A stretch of DNA of 35,103 nucleotides from Chloroflexota bacterium (lineage in GTDB: Bacteria > Chloroflexota > UBA6077 > FW602-bin22 > JAMCYS01), in the NCBI GenBank assembly GCA_023473795.1, contig JAMCYS010000148.1:1-35103 (forward strand). Reading direction: 5' to 3'. The translations under genes were made by a program, and so were the position numbers. The notes under the pieces are model-generated. The model ran no database searches and was not told the DNA's origin. It saw only the letters and a program-made list of their open reading frames with translations. Every line of letters begins with the position of its first letter. Position 1 is the first letter of the stretch. Positions 24,109 through 31,516 of the stretch are shown here, in pieces.

Positions 24109-24513
24109 ATGCCTGCGCCGGCGAAGATCCTAGTGGTTGACGACGACCCCGACTTCGTGGAAGCTACTCGTATCGTTCTGGAGAGCGCGTCCTATTGTGT
24201 TGTCGTGGCAAACGACGGCGTTGAGGCGTTGAAGCGGGCCGGGGAGGAACAGCCTGATCTGATCATCCTCGACGTCATCATGCCACTGCAAGATGGCTTT
24301 GTGACATGCGCGGAGCTCAAGAAGAGTCCTGAGTTCGAGGGCATCCCTGTTCTGATGCTCACCAGCTTCACGCAGAACGTATCCAACACGAGCCTTTCTG
24401 TACAGCAAGGCCTGATGCTGGAAGCTGACGACTTCGTTGACAAGCCGGTGGCGCCTCAGGAACTGCTCGCGCGCGTAGGACGCTTGCTTCGCCAGCACGC
24501 GTCTCTAGCGTAG
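24109..24513 (+). CDS. Single-domain response regulator (copy 2)
   Basis: A 134-aa CheY-like receiver, paralogous to the preceding one: acidic pocket ILVVDDDPDFV, acceptor Asp in LIILDVIMPLQDGF (about residue 55), Thr in VLMLTSF and Lys in DDFVDKPVAP, again with an extended alpha4 region (TQNVSNTSLSVQQGLMLE). ATG 24109 is chosen because AAGGAG at 24097-24102 is 6 nt upstream. An earlier in-frame ATG at 24103 abuts that site. There is no output domain. A 165-nt gap without a gene separates it from copy 1. Two kinases and two receivers could form two parallel pairs or a cross-talking set. Confidence 0.92.
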   Translation: MPAPAKILVVDDDPDFVEATRIVLESASYCVVVANDGVEALKRAGEEQPDLIILDVIMPLQDGFVTCAELKKSPEFEGIPVLMLTSFTQNVSNTSLSVQQGLMLEADDFVDKPVAPQELLARVGRLLRQHASLA

Positions 24514-24671
24514 AGTCGAGCAGCGTGGTCGCCGCGTTGGCGTTTACTGGCGTTGACAAGCGCTAACCTTTGTTCTGGGCGATGCGACTGATGAGAGGAG
24601 CCGTGTAGTAGCCGCCCCGGGTGGCCGCGTCCGCGGCCGGTACCCGGCTTGTTCGTGTACGGGGTGCCAAA

Positions 24672-25343
24672 GTGCCGGCTGTGACTCTCAACGGTGTCCA
24701 GGTCGAAGCCTCCCAGGGGACCACTATCCTCGACCTCGCACGCCAGCATGGCGTTTGGATCCCTACTCTCTGTTACCATCCCGAGCTGAGCCTGAACGGC
24801 TCGTGCCGCTTGTGCGTGGTGGAGGTCCGTGGCTCCCGCACGTTGGTGGGTGCATGTCATACGCCCGTCGCCCCCAATATGGTCATTACCACGGACTCGC
24901 CCGCGGTGCTCAAGTCACGCCGCTTGACGGTCGAACTATTGCTCGCAAGCCACAGTGGCAATTGCTGGTCGTGCGACAAGGCCAACCTCTGCGAACTGCG
25001 GCACATCGCGGTGGAGTTGGACGTCGGGCCACTCCCCATCACCCTCAGGAAACCATTCCGCACCCTGGAGGCCCTGGGCGCCCACGTGGTACGCGATCCC
25101 ACGAAGTGCGTTCTCTGCCGTCGCTGCGTGCGGGCCTGCCGCGAAATAAAAGGGGCTGGACTGCTCGCGATAGCGTATCGTGGCTTCTCCTGCAAAGTGA
25201 TAATCGGCCAGGATGACGCGGACGGCGATGCGGCGTGCGAATCTTGCGATGTGTGCGTCGGCGTGTGCCCAGTTGGGGCACTGAGCAAGCGCGCCGACCG
25301 ATTCGTTCCTAAGACGGGCCAGCCGCTGGTAGTGGCGGGCTAG
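24672..25343 (+). CDS. hoxU: HoxU/NuoG-like iron-sulfur subunit of a diaphorase
   Basis: A 223-aa electron-transfer protein like HoxU or the N-terminal part of NuoG. In order: a [2Fe-2S] domain (CYHPELSLNGSCRLC followed by VGAC), a His-Cys [4Fe-4S] motif (HSGNCWSCDKANLC), then two [4Fe-4S] motifs (CVLCRRCVRAC and CESCDVCVGVCP). The cluster set matches HoxU and lacks the NuoG catalytic-like domain. The frame opens at GTG 24621, but GTG 24672 gives the usual N-terminus (MPAVTLNGVQVEASQGTTIL) and has GGGGTG upstream, so it is preferred with modest certainty. It is followed by NuoE and NuoF proteins, giving a complete NADH-oxidising module. The acceptor is probably MetV/MetF. Confidence 0.88.
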   Translation: MPAVTLNGVQVEASQGTTILDLARQHGVWIPTLCYHPELSLNGSCRLCVVEVRGSRTLVGACHTPVAPNMVITTDSPAVLKSRRLTVELLLASHSGNCWSCDKANLCELRHIAVELDVGPLPITLRKPFRTLEALGAHVVRDPTKCVLCRRCVRACREIKGAGLLAIAYRGFSCKVIIGQDDADGDAACESCDVCVGVCPVGALSKRADRFVPKTGQPLVVAG

Positions 25344-25379
25344 CCGCGCGGGTGGCCCTAGATGATGGAGCGAGCGGCT

Positions 25380-25814
25380 ATGGAAGATCTGCTGTCGACT
25401 TACCGGCAGGACGGCGACCTGCTAGCGCTCCTGAAGCGAGTTCGCAGGCGGCATGGCGGTCTCGGCCGCCCAGTACTCGCTCAGCTTGCCTCGGAGCTCG
25501 ACCTGACGGTGGGAGAACTCTATGGCATTGTGTCGTTCTACAGCTTCCTCTCCCCGGCGCCGGTGGGACGCAACCTGATCAGAGTGTGCCGTTGCCTGCC
25601 TTGTACCATGCAGGAGTCGGGTACCGTACTGGAAGCGATTAGGCAGGAGCTGGCCATCGGACCCGGCGAGACAACGGCGGACGGCCGTTTCACTCTGCAA
25701 CTCGTGAACTGCATTGGCGCCTGCGAGCTGGCGCCCGCGATGATGGTCAACGAGAGCCGGCACGGCCCCCTGACTACCAGGGGAGTCGTGGAGATTCTTC
25801 GCTCCTACTCCTAG
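25380..25814 (+). CDS. nuoE: NuoE/HoxE-like [2Fe-2S] subunit
   Basis: A 144-aa thioredoxin-fold [2Fe-2S] protein (24-kDa subunit type) that partners NuoF. The N-terminal helical part is MEDLLSTYRQDGDLLALLKR. VGELYGIVSFYSFLSPAPVG is family-typical. Cluster ligands are CRCLPC (spaced C-x4-C) and CIGAC (C-x3-C). ATG 25380 has GGAG 9-10 nt upstream. In-frame ATGs at 25362 and 25365 are alternatives with weaker sites. It lies 36 nt after the HoxU-like gene and 13 nt before nuoF. Confidence 0.93.
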   Translation: MEDLLSTYRQDGDLLALLKRVRRRHGGLGRPVLAQLASELDLTVGELYGIVSFYSFLSPAPVGRNLIRVCRCLPCTMQESGTVLEAIRQELAIGPGETTADGRFTLQLVNCIGACELAPAMMVNESRHGPLTTRGVVEILRSYS

Positions 25815-25827
25815 CACGGAGGGGCCC

Positions 25828-27021
25828 ATGACCGAGCAACGATTGGTCCTCCAGAATTGCGGGCGAGTCGATCCCGCCAACATCGACTCCTGGCTTGCGG
25901 CAGGGGGCTTCGCCGCCCTGGACCGGGCTCGTGCCGAACACACGCCTGAAGAGGTAATCGCCTGGCTGAAAGCCTCTGGACTGCGTGGCCGGGGTGGTGC
26001 TGGCTTTCCTACTGGCCTGAAGTGGGAGCTGACTAGCAAGTCGGCCGGTCCGGAGCGCTACGTTATCTGCAACGCCGACGAAGGCGAGGTCGGCACGTTC
26101 AAAGACCGCTACATACTTGAGCGCGATCCTTTTACCCTGATCGAAGCCATAGCCATCGCCTGCTATGCGATCGGAGCTCGACGGGCCTTCATTTACCTGC
26201 GTGATGAGTACCGCGACCTGCTCCCCCATCTGCGTAACGCCATAGTTGCCGCTCACTCGTCCTATCCCCTCGGATGTGAAATACAGATACGCGAGGCTGC
26301 CGGTGCCTATGTGTGCGGCGAGGAGTCGGGCCTCATGGAGTCCATCGAAGGCAGGCGCGGCGAACCCCGCTTCCGGCCCCCGTTTCCACCGTCAAGCGGT
26401 CTCTGGGCCAAGCCGACCGTGATCCAGAACGTGGAAACGTTGATGAACGTTCCAGCGATCATCCGCAACGGCCCAGAGTGGTTTGCCGGCATCGGCACCG
26501 CGCAGAGCAAGGGCACGAAAGTCTTCTCCGTCAGCGGCGATGTGGCCCAGTCATGCGTTTGCGAAGTCCCAATGGGCACGCCCCTGCGGGAAGTAGTGGA
26601 AGGCATCGCGGGCGCCCACGATATCAAGATGGTGCAGGTTGGCGGTGCGTCGGGCCGGGTGGTGCCGAGCGCCCGCCTCGATACGCCGCTCGCGTACGAA
26701 GGTGTGCTGGGAGCGGGCGCCATCACCGTGTACGGCGAGGGGCGAGACACCATCGAGATCGGACTGCGCACTCTGGAGTTCTTCGCCGAGGAGTGCTGCG
26801 GCAAGTGCTCGCCTTGCCGCCAGGGCTGCGAGGCGCTGGTGGGAATCCTGGAGCGGTTGGCTCAAAGCAGGGCGAGAGCCAGCGACCTGTCGCTCCTGCG
26901 TGACATTGCGGACAACATGATGCTGGCCTCGCTCTGTGGGCTTGGCCAGGCAGCGCCTAACTTCGTGGTCGACACGCTGCAGGCATTCGGCGACGAGTAT
27001 CTGGCGAGAGTGCTCGCCTGA
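25828..27021 (+). CDS. nuoF: NuoF/HoxF-like NADH-binding flavoprotein
   Basis: A 397-aa FMN- and NADH-binding subunit. The NADH/FMN motifs are GLRGRGGAGFPTGLKW (near 52), CNADEGEVGTFKDR (near 80) and AYVCGEESGLMESIEG (near 163). The SLBB region includes YGEGRD nearby. The C-terminal [4Fe-4S] N3 motif is CCGKCSPCRQGC (near 327). It is short for the family: neither the N-terminal thioredoxin-like domain of HoxF nor the extra C-terminal ferredoxins of hydrogenase-type HydB are present. ATG 25828 follows GGAGGGG. With the preceding two genes it would oxidise NADH (or NADPH). metV2 and metF2 follow directly, which suggests electron delivery to methylene-THF reduction. Confidence 0.94.
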   Translation: MTEQRLVLQNCGRVDPANIDSWLAAGGFAALDRARAEHTPEEVIAWLKASGLRGRGGAGFPTGLKWELTSKSAGPERYVICNADEGEVGTFKDRYILERDPFTLIEAIAIACYAIGARRAFIYLRDEYRDLLPHLRNAIVAAHSSYPLGCEIQIREAAGAYVCGEESGLMESIEGRRGEPRFRPPFPPSSGLWAKPTVIQNVETLMNVPAIIRNGPEWFAGIGTAQSKGTKVFSVSGDVAQSCVCEVPMGTPLREVVEGIAGAHDIKMVQVGGASGRVVPSARLDTPLAYEGVLGAGAITVYGEGRDTIEIGLRTLEFFAEECCGKCSPCRQGCEALVGILERLAQSRARASDLSLLRDIADNMMLASLCGLGQAAPNFVVDTLQAFGDEYLARVLA

Positions 27022-27049
27022 GTACGCGCCGCTCCTGGGGGCACTGGCT

Positions 27050-27700
27050 ATGTATATGATCACCGAGCAGAAGCCGTTCGAGGAGATCCTGCAGTCGCTC
27101 CAGGGCGCGACAAGCGTCTACCTGGTGGGATGCGGCACGTGTCCGGCTGCATGCAGGACCGGTGGCAAGCCAGAAGTTCTGGCGATAAAGGAGGCTCTAC
27201 TAGGCGCGGGCCTCACCGTGCCAGGCTGGATGATCATCCCGACGGCTTGCGACGAGTTGGCCGAGCAAGCTATCGTGGCACAGGGTGAGCCCATCGCTGA
27301 AGCCGACTGTCTGCTCGTCCTGGCTTGCGGCCTAGGGGTTCAGAACGTCGCCCGCTACAGCGACAAGCAGGTACGGCCTGGGCTGAACACGTTGTTCTTT
27401 GGCCAAAGGGACGAGGATGGTAGGTTCGTCGAACTGTGCCTGCAATGCGGAGAGTGCGTCCTCGGCCGCACCGCGGGCATCTGCCCACGCACGGCCTGCG
27501 CCAAGGAGCTGGTCAATGGACCGTGCGGCGGCTACCACAACGGCAAGTGCGAGGTCGACCCGGAGCGCCCCTGTGCATGGATGCGAATCTACGACCGATT
27601 GGCCGCCCACGGCCAAGCTGACCAACTGGTCACGACGCTCACAATCAAGGACTATCGCAAGGCATCCCATCCCCGGCGCACCGTGGTCGTCGCGCAGTAG
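27050..27700 (+). CDS. metV: MetV-type methylenetetrahydrofolate reductase partner (copy 2)
   Basis: A 216-aa MetV-family protein, paralogous to the one at 15641: MYMITEQKPFEEILQSLQGA, VGCGTCPAACRTGG (near 26), LACGLGVQNVARY, then CLQCGECVLGRTAGICPRTAC and LVNGPCGGYHNGKCEV, with RPCAWMRIYDRL at the end. The frame is open from 26936 inside nuoF, but ATG 27050 with a G-rich stretch 8-9 nt before it gives the normal family N-terminus. It lies 28 nt after nuoF and 46 nt before metF2, so MetV2 is the natural bridge between the diaphorase and MetF2. Confidence 0.93.
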   Translation: MYMITEQKPFEEILQSLQGATSVYLVGCGTCPAACRTGGKPEVLAIKEALLGAGLTVPGWMIIPTACDELAEQAIVAQGEPIAEADCLLVLACGLGVQNVARYSDKQVRPGLNTLFFGQRDEDGRFVELCLQCGECVLGRTAGICPRTACAKELVNGPCGGYHNGKCEVDPERPCAWMRIYDRLAAHGQADQLVTTLTIKDYRKASHPRRTVVVAQ

Positions 27701-27746
27701 GCTGCCTTCTGCCTCGAACTCGTTGAATTAGAGGAGAACACGGCCA

Positions 27747-28634
27747 ATGGGCAAGTTGATGGAGCGCCTCACCGCCGCACAATTCGCCGTCACGGCCGAG
27801 ATCGGCCCACCGAAGGGCGTCAACCTAGAAGAAACCTTACGGATGGCGGATCTTCTGGGCCCGTTGGTCGACGCGGTCAACGTCACGGATCAGCAGAGCG
27901 CCGTAATGCGCGTGGGCTCGCTCGCCACGTGCCGTCTGCTCGTGGAACGGGGCATCGAACCGGTCTTTCAGTTGACTTGTCGAGACCGCAATCGCATTGC
28001 CCTGCAGTCAGACCTGCTCTCGGCCGCGGTTCTCGGGGTGGAGAACGTTCTCTGCCTGACCGGCGACTACGTCACCCTGGGCGACCATCCCCAAGCCAAG
28101 CCGGTGTTCGACCTGGACTCGGTATCGCTGCTGCACGCTGCCAGCGAGCTCACGCTCGGCCGCGACCTGGCCGGCAAGACCCTGACCGGCGCGCCCGCTT
28201 ACTTCTTGGGCGCGACGGTCAGCCCGGGCGCTGAGCCGCTGGAGCCCCAGATCCAGAAAATGGAGATGAAGGTCAAGGCAGGAGCACGCTTCTTCCAGAC
28301 CCAGGCCGTCTACGACACTGAGCGGTTCGCGCGGTTCATCCGTGATACGCACCATCTCGGCGTGCCGATAATGGCGGGGATCGTCCTGCTCAAGTCCGCC
28401 GGCATGGCTCGTTTCATGAATAGCAATGTGGCAGGAGTTAACGTTCCTGAGCCTTTGATCGCCGAGATGGACGGAGCCAAGAGCAAGCGCCAGAAGAGCG
28501 TCGAGATAGCCGCCCGGTTGATCAACGAACTAGGGGATATCTGCCAGGGAGTGCATATAATGCCCATTGGCTGGGAGCAACTCGTGCCCGACGTCCTTGT
28601 CGCGGCAGGGTTGCGCGAGGCGGTGCCAACCTAG
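27747..28634 (+). CDS. metF: Methylenetetrahydrofolate reductase (MetF, copy 2)
   Basis: A 295-aa MetF paralogue: FAVTAEIGPPKGVNLEETL, DAVNVTDQQSAVMRVGS, QLTCRDRNRIALQSDLLSA, LCLTGDYVTLGDHPQAK, FFQTQAVYDTERFA, MAGIVLLKSAGMARFM and HIMPIGWEQLVPDVL at the C-terminus. It lacks an NAD(P)H-binding extension, as in other MetV-dependent enzymes. ATG 27747 has GAGGAGA upstream. It differs clearly from copy 1 (for example GWEQLVPDV against GWEDMVPTI), so the two are old paralogues rather than a recent duplication. It ends the diaphorase-MetV-MetF gene run. Confidence 0.94.
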   Translation: MGKLMERLTAAQFAVTAEIGPPKGVNLEETLRMADLLGPLVDAVNVTDQQSAVMRVGSLATCRLLVERGIEPVFQLTCRDRNRIALQSDLLSAAVLGVENVLCLTGDYVTLGDHPQAKPVFDLDSVSLLHAASELTLGRDLAGKTLTGAPAYFLGATVSPGAEPLEPQIQKMEMKVKAGARFFQTQAVYDTERFARFIRDTHHLGVPIMAGIVLLKSAGMARFMNSNVAGVNVPEPLIAEMDGAKSKRQKSVEIAARLINELGDICQGVHIMPIGWEQLVPDVLVAAGLREAVPT

Positions 28635-28730
28635 CCGACTGCAGGGCTCCGGTCAGATCGCAGCGGTCTGGCAACCCCCGCGGGTCTTGCTCACCTGGCC
28701 TGCGGTGCGACCAGGAATCGGTAAAGCAGT

Positions 28731-28838
28731 GAAGAAGGCGTGAAGGGCATCCACATCATGGCCGTCGGCTGGGAGGACATGGTGCCGACGATCGTCCAGC
28801 GGGCCGGCCTCAGCCCTCGACCCCAATTCCAGGACTAA
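28731..28838 (+). pseudogene. 3' remnant of a third metF gene
   Basis: A 35-codon in-frame piece reading EEGVK then GIHIMAVGWEDMVPTIVQR and AGLSPRPQFQD, ending at TAA 28836-28838. It matches the C-terminal end of MetF copy 1 (HLMAVGWEDMVPTIVDRAGL), not copy 2. About 16 residues present in copy 1 between EEGVK and GIH are missing, and a TAA lies in frame four codons before it. There is no start codon at a proper place. This is the tail of a lost metF. The rest of the gap, 28635-28730, holds nothing recognisable. Confidence 0.85.
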
Positions 28839-28861
28839 CCGTAACGGTAATAGGTAATAGT

Positions 28862-28897
28862 AGGGCCGGGCCTGGCAAGCGCCCGGCCCTTTCTGTT
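28862..28897 (+). terminator. Rho-independent terminator after the metF remnant
   Basis: A perfect 10-bp stem (AGGGCCGGGC at 28862-28871 with GCCCGGCCCT at 28881-28890) and a 9-nt loop are followed by TTCTGTTGT. It ends transcription from the diaphorase-metVF genes and separates them from the glycosyltransferase. Confidence 0.85.
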
Positions 28898-28936
28898 GTC
28901 CGGCGAAGTCAGGCATCCCTTGGCGGAGCGCCCTGT

Positions 28937-28944
28937 GCTAGAAT
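28937..28944 (+). promoter_or_regulatory. Extended -10 promoter before the GT39 gene
   Basis: TGCTAGAAT (28936-28944) is an extended -10 element (TGn before TAGAAT). No good -35 box is seen at 16-18 nt. The predicted start near 28951 gives a leader of about 28 nt to TTG 28979. Confidence 0.5.
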
Positions 28945-28978
28945 GGCGACCTAGTCGCTCGTTCCACGGAGGCCGGGT

Positions 28979-31501
28979 TTGGTAGTCTCCCGCGGATGGT
29001 TGCCCTGGCAGCTGTCGCTGCTTGGGTTGGTCGTTTTTGCCTTCGCCGTGCGCACGTTCGGGCTGAACGCGCAGAGCCTCTGGCACGACGAGGGCGCCAG
29101 CCTGTACTATGCGTCGCAGGATCCTCTGGCGATGATTGGGCAGGTCGCCCAGCTGGGCGAGATCCCCCCGCTCTACTACCTGCTGCTGCACTTCTGGTTA
29201 CTGCTGGCGGGGACGAGCGAGCTGGCTTTGCGCCTGCCCTCCGTCATCGCCGGGGTGCTCAGCCTGCCGCTGCTCTACCAGCTGGGACGCCGGCTGGGAA
29301 GCGAGGCCATAGGCCTGCTGGCGGCCATGTTTCTCCTGCTTTCGCCGCTGCACGTGTGGCAGAGCCAGGAAGCGCGGATGTACACACTGTCGGCGCTCGT
29401 CGCCATAGGCAGCATTCTGCTCTTCTGGCGGCTGCTAGGGCGGATAGGCAAGTGGTCGCTGGCCGCCTACGCGCTCCTAGGAGCGGCCGGACTGTACACG
29501 CACGTCACCTTCGGCCTGATGCTCCTGGCGGAGATGGCCTATCTGGCTTTCTGGACGCTTGTCCGCCCCCGCCGACTGCCAACCTCCCTTGCCATAGGCG
29601 GGGCGGCGGCCCTATCCGGGCTGCTGTTCGTCCCCTGGCTGGGGGCCGCCTTCCGTTCGTACGGCGCCGGGGGCACCTTCTGGGCAGGGCGTCTGGACGT
29701 CATCCTGGCCGGGCGTGACACCCTGGTCGCGTTTCTGGCCGGGGAGCGCCTGCCTTTCCCCGAGCCCGCCGCTCTCGCCCTGGCGGCCCTCGCTTTGGCT
29801 GGCCTGGGGCTCCTCGCCGCGCTGCTCTGGCGCCCCGCGCCCGGAGAAGGCGGCCCGGCAGCGGGGCTGCTGCTCGCCTTCTGCCTGCTGGTGCCGGCGG
29901 CGGCGCTTTTCTGGCTGCTGTACGATCGCCCCAAGTACGGACCGCGCTACTTGCTGGTGGTACTGCCCGCCTTCTGCCTGCTGGCCGCCTGGGGCACGAC
30001 GTCTCTGGCCAGGCTCCTCTGGCGCCTCCGGCCCGCCTCTCAACCGGCAGATTTTCCGGGCGTGGCGCAGGCCGTAACTGGCGTCGGACCGGCAGACGGG
30101 GCTCTGACCTTGCCTGCCCCGGCCAACGCTCGTAGAATCGGCCGCTGGCGGCGCTGGCTGGCAACAGGTACGCAGGTCGTGGTCGGTTTGCCCGGGCTGG
30201 CCCTTGGCCTCGGCTGCCTGGTGCTGATGGGGGGAGCCCTGCGGGCCCAGCTAACCAATCCGGCCGTCGTGCGCGACGACTATCGCGGCGCCGCCGCCTA
30301 CCTGGCGGCGACGGCGAGCGCCGACGACGCCATCATCCTCCTCGGCGGCCACATCCAGTTGCCATTCCTCCACTACTACCAGGAGGTCGGCCAGGCCGGG
30401 AAGGCGCCCGTCTTTCCCGTGCCCAACACCATCGCTCCCGCGGTGCAGCGCCCGGTGCAGATCGAGGACGTGAAGTCGCTGAACTCGATCGTGCCCGGCA
30501 GGCGACGGGTCTGGGTCGTCCGCTGGCAGGATAACATCTCCGACCCCGCGGGTATGATCATGCAGCAGCTGGAACTGGCCGGCCGGCGAGTGGACCCGGG
30601 GAAAGCGTTCGCCGGCCTACAGCTCGACGCCTTCGACGTCGTCGGCAGGCCCACCTTCCCCGTCACTTTCCGGCCGCAGACACCGCTGGAAGCCCCCTTC
30701 GACAACGGGCTGACGTTGCTGGGCTTTGACCTCTCCCCCGCAAACCCATCCGCGCGCGAGACGCTACACCTGACCATCTACTGGCGCGCGGACGGGCCGG
30801 TGAACGGCGATTATGTCGCCTTCACCCAGCTGTTGAACGCGGGCGATCACATTTACGCTCAGCACGACAAGCCGCCGGTGAGCGAGCAGTACAAGACCAG
30901 CAGCTGGGCGCAGGGCGACATGCTGAAGGACGAGTACGAGCTCGTCGTGCGCCCCGGCACCCCACCCGGCCAGTATCGGTTGCTGGTGGGCCTCTACGAC
31001 CGAGCCACCATGCGGCGCGTGCCGGTGCGAGCCACCGCCGGGGCCCAGGCCACGGACCATCTGGACCTGGCCCAGATAGGAGTCGCCGGGGCCACGCCCT
31101 CTTCGTCGGGCGCGCGGTCGGTGCGCCGACAGGTCTCGGTGGACGTGGCGCCGGGGGTGCGCCTGGTGGGCTACGAGCCAGAATCGGACGTGCTGCACCC
31201 CGGTGAGACGCCCCGGATCACGCTGCTCTGGCAGACTACCGGGGCCGTGGGCGCCAACTACGATATCAGGCTTGTCCTGCGCGAGGCCGGCGGGCGTGAG
31301 GTGGCCGCGGTTGCCGGCCCGGCCGTCGACGGCACCTACCCGACTGCCCGTTGGCGAGCCGACGATCTGATCAGGGACATCCACAACCTGCCGTTGCCGC
31401 CCGATCTGGCACCCGGAAGCTACGAGCTGGCCGTAGCCCTCGTGGCACCGGGCACCAGCGGTGGCACCCTACAGCCGGTTGGCGTGGTGGACGTGAAGTA
31501 G
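28979..31501 (+). CDS. GT39-family membrane glycosyltransferase with C-terminal beta domains
   Basis: An 840-aa polytopic protein of the PMT/ArnT-like GT39 group, which transfers sugars from lipid-linked donors on the outer face of the membrane. The first transmembrane helix (LSLLGLVVFAFAVRTFGL) is followed by the catalytic-loop motif SLWHDEGASLYYA, then GEIPPLYYLLLHFW and WQSQEARMYTLSAL, and about ten more helices to residue 420. The soluble C-terminal half (about 560-840) holds two similar beta-sandwich-like segments: LHLTIYWRADGPVNGDY with YRLLVGLYDR, and RITLLWQTTGAVGANYD with YELAVALVAP. TTG 28979 has GGAGG 6 nt upstream. The substrate is unknown. It is convergent with a paralogue, with 15 nt between stops. 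Confidence 0.87.
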   Translation: MVVSRGWLPWQLSLLGLVVFAFAVRTFGLNAQSLWHDEGASLYYASQDPLAMIGQVAQLGEIPPLYYLLLHFWLLLAGTSELALRLPSVIAGVLSLPLLYQLGRRLGSEAIGLLAAMFLLLSPLHVWQSQEARMYTLSALVAIGSILLFWRLLGRIGKWSLAAYALLGAAGLYTHVTFGLMLLAEMAYLAFWTLVRPRRLPTSLAIGGAAALSGLLFVPWLGAAFRSYGAGGTFWAGRLDVILAGRDTLVAFLAGERLPFPEPAALALAALALAGLGLLAALLWRPAPGEGGPAAGLLLAFCLLVPAAALFWLLYDRPKYGPRYLLVVLPAFCLLAAWGTTSLARLLWRLRPASQPADFPGVAQAVTGVGPADGALTLPAPANARRIGRWRRWLATGTQVVVGLPGLALGLGCLVLMGGALRAQLTNPAVVRDDYRGAAAYLAATASADDAIILLGGHIQLPFLHYYQEVGQAGKAPVFPVPNTIAPAVQRPVQIEDVKSLNSIVPGRRRVWVVRWQDNISDPAGMIMQQLELAGRRVDPGKAFAGLQLDAFDVVGRPTFPVTFRPQTPLEAPFDNGLTLLGFDLSPANPSARETLHLTIYWRADGPVNGDYVAFTQLLNAGDHIYAQHDKPPVSEQYKTSSWAQGDMLKDEYELVVRPGTPPGQYRLLVGLYDRATMRRVPVRATAGAQATDHLDLAQIGVAGATPSSSGARSVRRQVSVDVAPGVRLVGYEPESDVLHPGETPRITLLWQTTGAVGANYDIRLVLREAGGREVAAVAGPAVDGTYPTARWRADDLIRDIHNLPLPPDLAPGSYELAVALVAPGTSGGTLQPVGVVDVK

Positions 31502-31516
31502 CGCTCTGGGAAGGGT

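Noticed and set aside
26936-27049. N-terminal extension of metV2 overlapping nuoF
   Set aside because: It would overlap conserved nuoF sequence in another frame. ATG 27050 gives the normal MetV N-terminus.
29612-30164. Overlapping minus-strand frames rich in Arg, Pro and Gly inside the GT39 gene
   Set aside because: Compositional artefacts antisense to transmembrane helices of the GT39 protein.
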